A program made the position numbers and the translations under genes. Below the pieces are notes generated by a model, which worked only from the letters and a program-made list of their open reading frames with translations, did not search any database and had not been told where the DNA came from. From JADKIH01 sp043747595 (GTDB lineage Bacteria; Bacteroidota; Bacteroidia; AKYH767-A; 2013-40CM-41-45), in contig JAYTOX010000104.1 of the NCBI GenBank assembly GCA_043747595.1, positions 38,118 to 102,117 of the forward strand: a DNA stretch of 64,000 nucleotides, written 5' to 3'. Positions 16,678 to 26,705 of this stretch are shown here, one piece after another (the stretch's first letter is position 1; every line of letters starts with the position of its first letter).

Positions 16678-17409
16678 TCATTTGATCTTTAATAGATCAG
16701 AAGGTGTGTCTATTGCAATACTCTCTAATTCGGTTATTGCAATGCTGATCTTGTAACCGTTTTCTATCCATCGCAATTGTTCTAACGATTCTGTTATCTC
16801 CAAATTAGTTTTTGGCAAATCTGAGATTGCCAATAAAGTTTCAACGGCGTATCCATAAATACCTATGTGCTTATAATAGGACGAATGTTTTAGCCAATCT
16901 TGCTCCGGAAAATTTCTATTGTATGGAATTGGCGATCGACTAAAGTAGATTGCCTCTGATTTATTATTGACAACTACTTTTACATTATTGTGATTGAACA
17001 GTTCGTCGGAAGCGTCAATTTTTTTTATCAATGTTGCAATCGATGCTTTTTGATCGACTAACAATCCACAAAGCAAATCGATTTGCTCTGGATGAATGTA
17101 TGGCTCATCGCCTTGAATATTTACTACTGCATTCCAAGTACTGCTTTCGTTTGCACGAATAATTTCTGCGCATCTGTCGGTTCCGCTTTGATGTTCGGGT
17201 GAGGTCATAAAGGCTTTGCCTCCAAAAGAAATAACGTGGTCGTAGATACGTGCATCGTCGGTAGCAATTAAGACTTCAGTAAGCATCGACGATAGCTTGC
17301 ACTGCTCGTAAACACGCTGTATCATTGTTTTTCCGTGGATGTCGACCAAGGGCTTTCCCGGAAATCGTGTCGAGGCATATCTGGCGGGTATAATCCCAAT
17401 AATTTTCAT
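16678..17409 (-). CDS. kdsB: 3-deoxy-manno-octulosonate cytidylyltransferase
   Basis: The 243-residue enzyme activates KDO with CTP to CMP-KDO for the inner core of lipopolysaccharide. The nucleotide-binding PARYASTRFPGKPL near the N-terminus, IATDDARIYDHV, VNIQGDEPYIHPEQID and the KHIGIYGYAVETL region are those of KdsB, and the length agrees. It stands alone on the minus strand; the TonB receptor lies upstream with a 75-base gap. Presence of the gene indicates a Gram-negative envelope with KDO. Confidence 0.97.
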   Translation of the reverse strand: MKIIGIIPARYASTRFPGKPLVDIHGKTMIQRVYEQCKLSSMLTEVLIATDDARIYDHVISFGGKAFMTSPEHQSGTDRCAEIIRANESSTWNAVVNIQGDEPYIHPEQIDLLCGLLVDQKASIATLIKKIDASDELFNHNNVKVVVNNKSEAIYFSRSPIPYNRNFPEQDWLKHSSYYKHIGIYGYAVETLLAISDLPKTNLEITESLEQLRWIENGYKISIAITELESIAIDTPSDLLKIK

Positions 17410-17484
17410 TGCTTGAATAATTGAATGATGTAAAAATATCTAATTTTTTAATTCATGAGTTAGATAATCGCAAGATCATTTTAT

Positions 17485-19791
17485 CTAGAAAGTAAAAACA
17501 ACTTGACCTACAAACTGACGAGGAGGCTGCATATCTGCCGGACGCTGCATATAGATGTAATTCGTCAAATTCTTTACGATAAAAGAGAGCTTTACTTTAG
17601 TACTAATACTCCACGACGATCTAAAATCATAGATTGTGTCGCCTTGCCTGTGATATTGGCGATAATGTCCGATTCCTAATCCAGGTGGAAATGCAGCATC
17701 AAGCAAGCCGCTGATGAATATTCGATCTACATTTTCCATTCGTGATGAATAACGGAAACTGAGACCCACTTCAAACTTTTTCCATTGAACCGAAACATCT
17801 CCTTTGAACATATTCTTTGATCGATACTTTAATGTGTTTGTCGAGTCGCTTCCCATGGCATTGATTAATCCTCCAACCTTCGCTACATAGGCGCTGTCAT
17901 AGTTTAATTGTTTACTATCAATAGAGGTAAACCCTGCCATAAGTGTAATATTCCAATCTTTATGAATCGTTCCGTTAATGGCAATGGATGCATCAATTCC
18001 ATCAATCCGTGTGTCGCCAATATTTAACGACTTAAAGCCATTGCCAATGAAAGGGTCCGTAAACTTTCCCCATTGTGCAAATGAAAACTCCATCATGTTT
18101 TTATATTCATTTCTGAAAATAGCCACGTCAACATATCCGCTCCAGTTTTTTATTTTCATTAGCTGTCGAGCACCAATCTCCATACTCAGTCCTTTTTCCG
18201 GACGGAGATCGTTATTCGGATAAATCACAATATTACCAACGTTGGTTCGAACATATTTTTCTGCAATAGACGGAAAACGGTATCCTTGTCCGATTGATGT
18301 TCTGAAATAAGTTCCTTTAAATGCATGAAAATTTATTCCACTTCTGAACACTGGAATTATTTTATCTGTGATAGTATCTACACTATTTTGCTCTACACGT
18401 CCCCCTGCAGAAAACGTAAACTTATGCCACTTCAAATCGCCCTGTAAATAAGTAGCTAGTTGTCCGCCATCATGATTTCCAAAAAGTTCGCTCTTAACGA
18501 GTGATTTTATTTTTACTGCCCCGGCTGTAATGTTTAAATTTTCTTTTATTGTTTTTTGATATTGCAGTTCATAGTAATAAAGATCTGCTTTTGAGTTTTG
18601 GTTTGTATTATTAATGTTGATTGTTTCAAAGAGTCGAGTTCGGATTTTGAATGTCCCCACCTTAATGTTGACATACGTCACGAAAGGATCTACATTAGTT
18701 CGAGTGCTTCTATAATCGCTGAGCGTATTGGAAGCGGGGGTATATGCGCCACTTGTATCGTTTTCAGAAAAGAAAAACAAAGTACCCAGAGAAGTCATCG
18801 TATTAAAATTTACTCCGACGCTAAGTCCATCTATTTTTTTAAATCGGTAGCGAGTATTCATATTAAATCTGCCTCTTCGTTCTTTTTCTCCTTGACGGTA
18901 CCCTTGATCATCGAAAATATTGGCACCTACCACTAAATCGAGTTGATTTATTTTTTGACTATGAAAAAAGCTATACCCGGAATTCATAAGCACATTACTT
19001 CCCCAAAATTTTAAATCGTATTTTTTTCCGTTGATTTCAAAAACAGGACGATCATAAATTCCTGCAAAAAGTGAGAATTTTGTTATTGGCTGATCCTTCG
19101 GAAAAGCTGTTCTAAAATTAATAACACCGTTCAATGCCGAAGAGCCAAACAACACACTCGAAGCTCCTTTTATGACTTCAACTTGCTCCAAATTTTCGAC
19201 CGGTATAAAATTCCATTTGGTATCGTTTGCATCAGCTGTGAGCTGCGGCAGATCGTCTACCATTACTTGCACTCGACTTCCTGCGCCGTAACTCCAACCA
19301 CTTCCCCCGCGAATATTCGCTTGTCCGTCTACTACATTCACGCCTGGTATCTGCTCTATGGCATCTTCCATTGTCGTTGTATTTTTACTTTCAATCATAG
19401 CCGGCTTCAATACATCCATCGAAACCGTTACATCTTCAATTTTTTGTTCAAATTTTCCGGCGCTGATTACAATTGTACTCAGCTCTTTCAAATTACTTTT
19501 CAGTTTGACATTCAAAACTACTTTTTCATTGGGCACTAAGTTTACTGATTTTGAAAAAACATCGAACGACATTAACCGAAATTCAATTGAATGATTCCCT
19601 GATGTTGTATTGATGGAATAATTTCCGTCATTATCTGAAACACCAACATTTACTGAATCGATGCTAATTGAAACACCTAAAAGTTTTTCTCCCGAAGCTT
19701 GATCGGTAATGGTTCCGCTTATGCTTCCATTTTGTGCTTGTGCTAATTGCGATAGGCAGATTAACAGTATAACGATAATGTAATTTCTCAT
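17485..19791 (-). CDS. TonB-dependent outer-membrane receptor
   Basis: 768 residues. A signal peptide (to about residue 19) is followed by a carboxypeptidase-regulatory-like domain (about 22-105: GSISGTITDQASGEKLLGVS), common in this phylum. A plug domain (about 115-230) contains EDAIEQIPGVNVVDGQANIR, RGGSGWSYGAGSRVQVMVDD and VEVIKGASSVLFGSSALNGV. The rest is a 22-strand-type barrel ending in the expected aromatic residue (VGQVVFTF). It would import a chelated metal, cofactor or other large solute with TonB energy. No SusD or other binding partner gene is adjacent, so the ligand is unknown; a siderophore or vitamin receptor is more likely than a glycan one. Confidence 0.93.
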   Translation of the reverse strand: MRNYIIVILLICLSQLAQAQNGSISGTITDQASGEKLLGVSISIDSVNVGVSDNDGNYSINTTSGNHSIEFRLMSFDVFSKSVNLVPNEKVVLNVKLKSNLKELSTIVISAGKFEQKIEDVTVSMDVLKPAMIESKNTTTMEDAIEQIPGVNVVDGQANIRGGSGWSYGAGSRVQVMVDDLPQLTADANDTKWNFIPVENLEQVEVIKGASSVLFGSSALNGVINFRTAFPKDQPITKFSLFAGIYDRPVFEINGKKYDLKFWGSNVLMNSGYSFFHSQKINQLDLVVGANIFDDQGYRQGEKERRGRFNMNTRYRFKKIDGLSVGVNFNTMTSLGTLFFFSENDTSGAYTPASNTLSDYRSTRTNVDPFVTYVNIKVGTFKIRTRLFETININNTNQNSKADLYYYELQYQKTIKENLNITAGAVKIKSLVKSELFGNHDGGQLATYLQGDLKWHKFTFSAGGRVEQNSVDTITDKIIPVFRSGINFHAFKGTYFRTSIGQGYRFPSIAEKYVRTNVGNIVIYPNNDLRPEKGLSMEIGARQLMKIKNWSGYVDVAIFRNEYKNMMEFSFAQWGKFTDPFIGNGFKSLNIGDTRIDGIDASIAINGTIHKDWNITLMAGFTSIDSKQLNYDSAYVAKVGGLINAMGSDSTNTLKYRSKNMFKGDVSVQWKKFEVGLSFRYSSRMENVDRIFISGLLDAAFPPGLGIGHYRQYHRQGDTIYDFRSSWSISTKVKLSFIVKNLTNYIYMQRPADMQPPRQFVGQVVFTF

Positions 19792-19903
19792 AGTATATTA
19801 AATGTAAACCAGCTATTCCTTTTGTAACATTGCCCTTTATAACGACAATTAAACATACGTTTCTTTGAAACAATGATACATAATAAAAAGCTACTAAAAA
19901 AAG

Positions 19904-21022
19904 ATGAAATTGATCGATGACGAACAATTAATGTATCGATTAGCGGTTCATTCTCTTCCCGGAATAGGTCCGATAACGGCAAGAAATCTAATCAGCTATT
20001 GTGGCGGGGTAAAAGAAGTTTTTTCTAAACGGAAAAGTTTGCTCGAAAAAATACCGGGCATTGGACCAGAACGAATAAAAGACATTCTATCGTTTAACGA
20101 TTTTTCTTCTGTGCAAAATGAATTGGCTTACCTGAAAAAAAATGACGTGCAATGTTTATTTTATCTTGATGAAAAGTATCCGGCTCGTCTGAAAAATTGC
20201 GACGATGCCCCTATTCTACTTTTCTATAAGGGAAATGAAGACTTGAATAAGCAAAAAATAATTTCCATTGTGGGAACAAGACACATGACAAGCTATGGGA
20301 AAGAAAGCTTAGAAAAAATTGTTCATGATTTAAGTTCATACAACCCTCTTATCATAAGTGGACTTGCCTATGGCGTAGACATTCATGCACACAAAATGGC
20401 GATGAAATATGGATTGAAAACAATCGGCGTTGTGGCTCATGGTATCGGCAAAATTTACCCGGCAGAAAACGCTTCTACAGCAGAGAAAATGATTTCTGAA
20501 GGAGGTATCTTAACCGAATACTTTCATAAAACAAAACCTGAAAGAGAAAATTTTCCGGCACGCAACAGAATCGTTGCAGGCATGAGTGATGCTGTTTTGG
20601 TCATCGAATCGGCCATACGAGGGGGAGCTTTGATCACTGCTGAATTTGCTAATAGTTACAACCGCGATGTTTTTGCTTTGCCGGGAAAAACAACAGATCA
20701 ATATTCGAAAGGATGTCATTTGCTGATTAAGAAAAATAAGGCTTCTATTTTTGAATCGGCCGATGATATTGCCGATGCTATGAACTGGAAAATCGACGAA
20801 GTAAAAAAAACAGGTAATCAGTTATTACTTTTCAATAATCTTACACCCGACGAAAAAACAATCGTTGAAACACTTACCGCTCACCAACAACTTTCGGTCG
20901 ATCAACTGGCCATTCATACTCTATTCCCTGTGAGTAAGACTTCTTCTCTCTTGTTGAATCTTGAATTTGCAGGCATTATTAAAGTACTTCCTGGACGAAT
21001 TTTTAAAATTAACGGCAAATAA
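19904..21022 (+). CDS. dprA: DNA-processing protein DprA
   Basis: The 372-residue protein loads RecA on incoming single-stranded DNA in natural transformation. Residues 10-70 hold helix-hairpin-helix-like LPGIGPITARNLI and IPGIGPERIKDIL. The Rossmann core follows: SIVGTRHMTSYG, SGLAYGVDIHAHKMAM, VAHGIGKIYPAEN, GGILTEYFHKT, ENFPARNRIVAGMSDAVLV and RGGALITAEFANSYNRDVFA. The C-terminal 60 residues are a winged-helix domain. All parts are intact. With comF at 36993, it suggests, without proving, competence. A shared bidirectional terminator separates it from the SWIB gene. Confidence 0.97.
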   Translation: MKLIDDEQLMYRLAVHSLPGIGPITARNLISYCGGVKEVFSKRKSLLEKIPGIGPERIKDILSFNDFSSVQNELAYLKKNDVQCLFYLDEKYPARLKNCDDAPILLFYKGNEDLNKQKIISIVGTRHMTSYGKESLEKIVHDLSSYNPLIISGLAYGVDIHAHKMAMKYGLKTIGVVAHGIGKIYPAENASTAEKMISEGGILTEYFHKTKPERENFPARNRIVAGMSDAVLVIESAIRGGALITAEFANSYNRDVFALPGKTTDQYSKGCHLLIKKNKASIFESADDIADAMNWKIDEVKKTGNQLLLFNNLTPDEKTIVETLTAHQQLSVDQLAIHTLFPVSKTSSLLLNLEFAGIIKVLPGRIFKINGK

Positions 21023-21030
21023 CACCTTAA

Positions 21031-21065
21031 AAAAAAACAGGCTACCCATAGGATAGCCTGTTTTT
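21031..21065. terminator. Bidirectional terminator between dprA and the SWIB gene
   Basis: A-run plus CAGGCTA (21038-21044) pairs with TAGCCTG (21054-21060) plus T-run. Both strands give a stem followed by T, and the flanking genes converge on it. Confidence 0.88.
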
Positions 21066-21083
21066 AATACCTAATTGTTTAGA

Positions 21084-21500
21084 TTAAGAAAGGTGCTTGC
21101 TAACAAGTTTTGTCATTTCGAACATAGAAACTTGTTTTTTGCCACCGAATACTTTTTTCAAGTTCTCGTCAGCATTGATGTTACGTCTTTCTTTTGGATC
21201 TTGAAGATTGTTCTTCTTGATGTAATCCCAAAGACGCTTAGTAACTTCTGTACGTGGTAACGGCTTGCTACCTACAATCGGCTGAAGAACGTCAGAGATG
21301 TTCATCGGCTTCATAAAAGCTGCATTTGGTTTACGCTTAACTTTAGCTTTCGCTACTTTTTTCTTAGCAGGTGCTTTTTTAGCAGGAGCTTTTTTCTTAA
21401 CAGCTGCTTTTTTCTTAGCAGGAGCTTTTTTCTTAGCGGCTACTTTCTTTTTTGCCGGAGCTTTTTTAGCTACTTTTTTCTTTGCTTTTTTAGTTGCCAT
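21084..21500 (-). CDS. SWIB/MDM2-domain protein with histone H1-like tail
   Basis: 138 residues. The first ~58 are a lysine- and alanine-rich tail of KKAPAKKK-type repeats, like histone H1 or the chlamydial Hc proteins, expected to be disordered and DNA-binding. Residues ~62-138 are a SWIB domain: MKPMNISDVLQPIVGSKPLP, TEVTKRLWDYIKKNNLQDP, NINADENLKKVFGGKK and a final MFEMTKLVSKHL. SWIB proteins occur in eukaryotic chromatin remodelling and sporadically in bacteria. A nucleoid-associated role is inferred. It ends at the terminator shared with dprA. Confidence 0.9.
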   Translation of the reverse strand: MATKKAKKKVAKKAPAKKKVAAKKKAPAKKKAAVKKKAPAKKAPAKKKVAKAKVKRKPNAAFMKPMNISDVLQPIVGSKPLPRTEVTKRLWDYIKKNNLQDPKERRNINADENLKKVFGGKKQVSMFEMTKLVSKHLS

Positions 21501-21923
21501 GATTTTTAAAATGGTTTAGAGTTATCTATTGATACAAATCAACGAAGTAATTCAGATTGATAGCATACCCCTCCAAAGAAGTTTTCCACAATCCATTTGC
21601 AATTTTTCATAGGTAAAAAACTCTCTCTTCAGGTAGCGCCTCTAGGTACTACCGGTATTTAAAACTTTCTCATTGGTTTTACACTCTATGAAAACGATTA
21701 AAAACTTACAACTCTATTCAAACTCGCCGAAACCCCTTTAAACAGTGCCTTTTGAGGGGTTTTTCACTCTTACAAGAAAAGTGAAATGCTATTAATGAGC
21801 TGCAAACAATACTTGAAAAAACCATTTGCCGATTCATAATAATAATGATAATATTGTATTTGGTAGCATGATTTCCATCTGCATAATTTTAGACTACTTG
21901 TTAACAAAGAGAAAATAGAGCCC
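21501..21923. other. Gene-free region, possibly with a small RNA
   Basis: No credible frame on either strand. It holds a GGTAG...CTACC inverted repeat around 21633-21655 and a terminator-like hairpin at 21730-21764. It separates the divergent SWIB and MORN genes and must contain both promoters, but I could not identify a good consensus match. Confidence 0.45.
21730..21764 (+). terminator. Orphan terminator-like hairpin
   Basis: AAACCCCT (21730-21737) pairs with AGGGGTTT (21755-21762), followed by T on the plus strand. No plus-strand gene lies upstream within 700 bases, so it may end an unannotated RNA. Confidence 0.5.
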
Positions 21924-23348
21924 GTGAAAAAATTCTTATTCGTCCTTTTTACCTACATCATTGTATCATTTTCATTGAGTGCACAGGAAACAAGCCCGCT
22001 TCCCTCTAGAAATACCGTTGGTTGCGTCTCCGGTAATTGTGATAATGGCGAGGGCGTATACAGATCTTCAAACGGAAATTTATATGAAGGACTATTTGCC
22101 AGAGGTAAATACCAAGGAAAGGGCAAAATAACATATAAGGACGGAGATCTTTATATAGGAGAGTTTGATGCCGGAAAAATGAATGGTCAAGGTGTCTATA
22201 CTTATCATGACGGCACTGTTTACGTCGGAAATTTCTCTAACGGGAAAATGGAAGGTAAGGGCAGCATGACTTACGTAAGCGGAAATAATTTTGAAGGCAG
22301 CTTTTCTAATAATATGAAATCCGGAAAAGGAGTTTACCTTTTTGCCGATAGCAGCAGATACGAAGGAGATTTTGTGAATGACAAAATGGAGGGTAGAGGA
22401 ACCATTTATTATCCGAATGGCGATGTTTATACAGGCGATTTTCTTAAAGGAAAGCAAACCGGCAATGGCTCTTACCACTACCATGACAATAACGAATATA
22501 TGGGAGATTTCGTAAATGGATCTTTTTCAGGAAATGGTCAACTAAAACTCAACGATGGCAGTGAATACATAGGATCCTTTAAAAACGATAATATGGCCGG
22601 AGAAGGTGTCTTTTATTATGTCAACGGCGATGTTTATGTAGGCACTTTCGTGAATGGTAAATATAATGGTTGTGGAACGTATTACTATTCTAATGGCGAT
22701 CGATACTCAGGCGATTTTCTAAATAATCAGAATCACGGCACCGGTACTTATTATGAATCAAACGGGCAAGGCACTACTTACCACTATTTAAATGGTGAAA
22801 TTATAGGTGAAGGAATCCAAATTAATTTCATTAGCAATACAACTTCTTACGATGGTAAACCCACATCAAACAATTCTGTAACAACTCCAATTGCCATAGC
22901 AGAAACAACGAAAACCGAAAAGCCAATTCCAAGTTCTCCTAAACCTTCAACTACTCTGCCGAAAGAAAAAGAGGATACTTTGCCAGTAGAAAATAAACTT
23001 TTACCGAAGACTGAAACTTCAAATCCTAAACTGCAAGAGAAAATAAAAAATGGGCCGTTGGCAGTAAATGAGAGTACTCCTGAAACAGTATCATCACCGG
23101 TTACGACCATTGTTCCTCATTCTATCCCATCCATTGCCAATCCTGAATCAATTCTTTGCCCTGTATGTAAAGGGCATGGAAAAATTCTTCAATCAGAAAT
23201 AAGAAAAAACAAAATGGTAACAAAAGACATTTCGAACGGTTTAGGCCCTAGAAATTTTGTTACTTACTCTATAAACGAAATCGTGCGGTTGGCAGGAAAT
23301 GTACTTTGTGGTCGTTGTCAGGGTTCAGGTAAAATTATCGTCCAATAA
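21924..23348 (+). CDS. Exported MORN-repeat protein with DnaJ-type zinc-finger motif
   Basis: 474 residues, starting at GTG (21924), with a signal peptide (VKKFLFVLFTYIIVSFSLSA read with initiator M). Residues ~50-285 hold about ten MORN repeats of the type YxGxFxxGKxxGxGxYxY. A low-complexity linker rich in T, P, K and S follows. Near the C-terminus CPVCKGHGK and CGRCQGSGK form two halves of a DnaJ-like zinc ribbon (CxxCxGxG). MORN sheets bind lipids or proteins; how a zinc finger of this sort works outside the cytoplasm is unclear. The sensor-kinase gene starts 18 bases downstream, so they may be cotranscribed. Confidence 0.85.
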   Translation: MKKFLFVLFTYIIVSFSLSAQETSPLPSRNTVGCVSGNCDNGEGVYRSSNGNLYEGLFARGKYQGKGKITYKDGDLYIGEFDAGKMNGQGVYTYHDGTVYVGNFSNGKMEGKGSMTYVSGNNFEGSFSNNMKSGKGVYLFADSSRYEGDFVNDKMEGRGTIYYPNGDVYTGDFLKGKQTGNGSYHYHDNNEYMGDFVNGSFSGNGQLKLNDGSEYIGSFKNDNMAGEGVFYYVNGDVYVGTFVNGKYNGCGTYYYSNGDRYSGDFLNNQNHGTGTYYESNGQGTTYHYLNGEIIGEGIQINFISNTTSYDGKPTSNNSVTTPIAIAETTKTEKPIPSSPKPSTTLPKEKEDTLPVENKLLPKTETSNPKLQEKIKNGPLAVNESTPETVSSPVTTIVPHSIPSIANPESILCPVCKGHGKILQSEIRKNKMVTKDISNGLGPRNFVTYSINEIVRLAGNVLCGRCQGSGKIIVQ

Positions 23349-23366
23349 TATCAGTCAACATTCTAT

Positions 23367-26300
23367 ATGAAAAAAATAATTCTCTTCTTTTTTTTTAGCT
23401 TTTCTTTGAGTGCTTTTTCTCTAGCCCAAAATTTACGGTTTGGAAAATTATCGGTTGAAAAAGGTTTGTCGCAAGCTACTGTTTATTGCACCTATCAAGA
23501 TAGCCAAGGTTATATTTGGATTGGTACCGAAGACGGGTTGAATAAATATGATGGCTATTCATTCGACATTTATAAGTATGACCCAACCGATACTTCAACA
23601 TTATCTAACAACATTATTCGATGCATCTATGAAGATTCCAAAAAAAATCTTTGGATTGGAACAGACAATGGGCTGAACAAACTGGACCCAACGAATGGTT
23701 CATTTACAAGGTATCAAAATAATACGGCCGATAAAAACTCGCTAAGTAATAATTTAATTTCATCAATTACTGAAGACAAGCAAGGTCTCTTATGGATTGG
23801 AACTAGTAATGGACTAAATTCACTTAACATTGCTTCCGGTAGTTTTACTGCATATTATAACATTCCGAATGTTGTAGCTTCATTGAGCAGTAATGTTATT
23901 GCCTCGCTCTTTGTCGACAATCAAAACACACTTTGGGTTGGCACAGTCTCTAATGGATTGAATTTGTTTAACACTTCATCATTTACATCAAAAAGGATGA
24001 TGAGTGGTGGTGGCAACACGATAAGCGAGAACGAAATTACTTGCATTAGCGGAGACAAAAAAAATAATGTATGGGTTGGGACTGTAAATGGCGGTGTAAA
24101 TATTATTTCTTCGACCGGAAAAATAACTCATTTAAATAATTCACAAGGTCTTTCTTCAAATAGTGTTTTCTCCATCCATCAAGATGTTCAGGGGATGATG
24201 TGGATTGGAACCTTTGGTGGCGGACTGGATAATTATAATTTGCTAACTGGAAAATTTACCAATTACCATCATGATGTTCAAAATCCGGAATCGCTTGCCA
24301 GCAACAAAGTGTATCATGTTTTTGAAGATATTGCCGGAACGATATGGATTTCTACTGCCAATGGCATTTGTTTTTACAATCGAACGATTTCCAAATTCAC
24401 TACATACAAAATTAACGAAGTAGGCGATGCTGCAGCTAACAATGGCGTTTATGCAATACATGAAGATCGACAAGGAAATGTTTGGACTGGTACTTTGGGG
24501 AGTGGATTAAATGTTTTTAGCAGAACTGAAAATCGTTTTGTAAATGAAAAATTTCCTTCACTAAATAATTCGACGCTGCGCTTCAGTAATATTTTCGCTA
24601 TTGAAGAAGACAATAGCGGACTATTGTGGATAGGAACTACGGATGGATTGCTGAGCTATAATAAAAACTCGGGTGTGGTAAATGAATACAAAGCCACATC
24701 GGGAGCAATTAGCAATAATTATATCCGTTGTATTTTTTCTGACAAAAATGGGAAACTATGGATTGGAACGCATGGCGGTGGCTTAAATGAATTTAATAAC
24801 ACTACAGGAAAATCTACTTTTTATAAAAACAAACCAGGCGACAATAACTCTTTAAGCAGCGATGTAGTCGTAAATATTTTCGAGGACTCAAAAGGACAGC
24901 TTTGGATTGCAACCTATGGTGGCGGACTGTGTTTGCTCGACCGCACCACTGGAAAATTTACAGCATTTAAAAATAATCCGTCCGATTCAAAAAGCATCAG
25001 CAGTAATTTCATTCATTCTATTTTTGAAGACTCGAAGGGGAAATTATGGATAGGAACCTACGGTGCGGGTTTGAATATTTATGATCCGGGTACAAAATTA
25101 TTTTTACATTATACGGAACGTGATGGTTTACCCAACAACATCATTAATGGAATTATAGCTGATTCGAAAAACAATATTTGGATAAGTACAAATAGCGGCC
25201 TATGCAAACTGAATTTATCGAAAGACCAAACCAATTTGACATCGAATAGCAGAACATATAATTTACAAGATGGGTTACAAAATAAATTTAACGTCAATTC
25301 TTGTTATGAAGGCATCGGTGGATGGCTATATTTTGGCGGGAGCAATGGATTAAATGCTTTCCATCCTGACAGCATCAATGATAATACTGTGATCCCTCCT
25401 GTTGTGATTACGCGTTTCTATCTTTTTGAAAAGCCTGCTAGAATGGATACATTAATAACAAGCGAGCATACGCTTAATCTTAATTACAAACAAAATTTTT
25501 TCTCTTTTGAATTTGCTGCATTAAACTATTTGTTTCCGGATAAAAATAGATATGCATACATGATGGAGAATTTGTACGATGAGTGGACATATTCAGGAAC
25601 AAGAAGAAATGCAACTTATACAAATATTGATCCGGGCGAGTATGTTTTTAGAGTGAAAGCTTGTAATAACGACGGGGTATGGAATGATACCGGTATTGCA
25701 ATAAAAATAACGATAGCACCACCAATTTGGAAAACAAAATGGTTTATGGCTCTGTTTGCTCTTACCATTACAAGTTTAATTTTTTTATACATTCGATTTA
25801 GAACAAATTCCCTCGTAAAACAAAATGTTGACCTTGAAGAAAAAGTCAATACAAGAACATTCGAATTGCAAGAGAAAAATGTACAGCTTACCAAGACAAT
25901 GGAAAACCTACAGACTACACAAAATCAATTGGTACAATCTGAAAAAATGGCTTCTCTTGGTCAGTTAACAGCAGGTATTGCTCATGAAATTCAGAACCCA
26001 TTAAATTTCGTAAATAATTTTTCTGAATTATCGGTCGACCTGATATCAGAGTTGGAAGAGGGTGTGTCGCCTGAAGAGCAAAAAGAAATTACACACGACT
26101 TAAAACAAAATATTGAAAAGATTCATTTTCATGGAAAGCGCGCTGATAGTATTGTGAAAGGGATGTTGCAACACAGCCGTTCATCGACTTCTGAAAAGCA
26201 CGAAACCGACATTAATAAACTTGTTGCCGAGTTTTTCACTCTTGCTTATCATGGTATGCGTGCAAAAGATCCGGGGTTTAATTGTGTGATGGAAAAAAAT

Positions 26301-26687
26301 CTAGCGGAAAATCTTCCAATGATTAATATTATTTCACAAGATGTGAGTCGTGTGATATTAAATATATTCAATAATGCTTTTTATGCCGTTGACGAAAGAA
26401 GTAAAAAAAGCGAAAGCGGATATCAACCAAAGGTTGAGATTGCGACCTCTTTAGAAGACCATAAAATCGTAATTAAAATACGAGATAATGGAAAAGGAAT
26501 AGCTCAGGATATACGAGAGAAAATCTTCAATCCATTTTTTACCACAAAGCCGACAGGACAGGGTACAGGTCTCGGCCTATCTATAAGTTACGACATAATT
26601 ACTAAAGGACATAACGGTTCATTATCTGTAAACTCAAAAGTAGGAGAGTTTACAGAATTTATTATTAAACTTCCTACATCGGTTTAA
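23367..26687 (+). CDS. Two-component sensor kinase with double beta-propeller sensor
   Basis: 1106 residues. Signal peptide to about residue 21. About fourteen propeller repeats of the type LWIGTxxGLNxxD cover residues ~25-690, enough for two seven-bladed propellers in the periplasm. A Y_Y_Y domain (~715-790) leads to one membrane helix (~795-815) and a coiled coil. HisKA follows with GIAHEIQNPLNFV (H873 by count), then a HATPase with NAFYAVDE, IRDNGKGIAQ and GQGTGLGLS. Unlike many such proteins in this phylum it lacks a fused receiver and AraC domain; two receiver genes follow directly. The signal is unknown. Confidence 0.94.
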   Translation: MKKIILFFFFSFSLSAFSLAQNLRFGKLSVEKGLSQATVYCTYQDSQGYIWIGTEDGLNKYDGYSFDIYKYDPTDTSTLSNNIIRCIYEDSKKNLWIGTDNGLNKLDPTNGSFTRYQNNTADKNSLSNNLISSITEDKQGLLWIGTSNGLNSLNIASGSFTAYYNIPNVVASLSSNVIASLFVDNQNTLWVGTVSNGLNLFNTSSFTSKRMMSGGGNTISENEITCISGDKKNNVWVGTVNGGVNIISSTGKITHLNNSQGLSSNSVFSIHQDVQGMMWIGTFGGGLDNYNLLTGKFTNYHHDVQNPESLASNKVYHVFEDIAGTIWISTANGICFYNRTISKFTTYKINEVGDAAANNGVYAIHEDRQGNVWTGTLGSGLNVFSRTENRFVNEKFPSLNNSTLRFSNIFAIEEDNSGLLWIGTTDGLLSYNKNSGVVNEYKATSGAISNNYIRCIFSDKNGKLWIGTHGGGLNEFNNTTGKSTFYKNKPGDNNSLSSDVVVNIFEDSKGQLWIATYGGGLCLLDRTTGKFTAFKNNPSDSKSISSNFIHSIFEDSKGKLWIGTYGAGLNIYDPGTKLFLHYTERDGLPNNIINGIIADSKNNIWISTNSGLCKLNLSKDQTNLTSNSRTYNLQDGLQNKFNVNSCYEGIGGWLYFGGSNGLNAFHPDSINDNTVIPPVVITRFYLFEKPARMDTLITSEHTLNLNYKQNFFSFEFAALNYLFPDKNRYAYMMENLYDEWTYSGTRRNATYTNIDPGEYVFRVKACNNDGVWNDTGIAIKITIAPPIWKTKWFMALFALTITSLIFLYIRFRTNSLVKQNVDLEEKVNTRTFELQEKNVQLTKTMENLQTTQNQLVQSEKMASLGQLTAGIAHEIQNPLNFVNNFSELSVDLISELEEGVSPEEQKEITHDLKQNIEKIHFHGKRADSIVKGMLQHSRSSTSEKHETDINKLVAEFFTLAYHGMRAKDPGFNCVMEKNLAENLPMINIISQDVSRVILNIFNNAFYAVDERSKKSESGYQPKVEIATSLEDHKIVIKIRDNGKGIAQDIREKIFNPFFTTKPTGQGTGLGLSISYDIITKGHNGSLSVNSKVGEFTEFIIKLPTSV

Positions 26688-26705
26688 ATTTTTCAATCTG
26701 AATGT

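Noticed and set aside
16678..16700. TGATCT/AGATCA hairpin at the kdsB end as a terminator.
   Set aside because: It lies inside the kdsB coding sequence and has no T-run on either strand.
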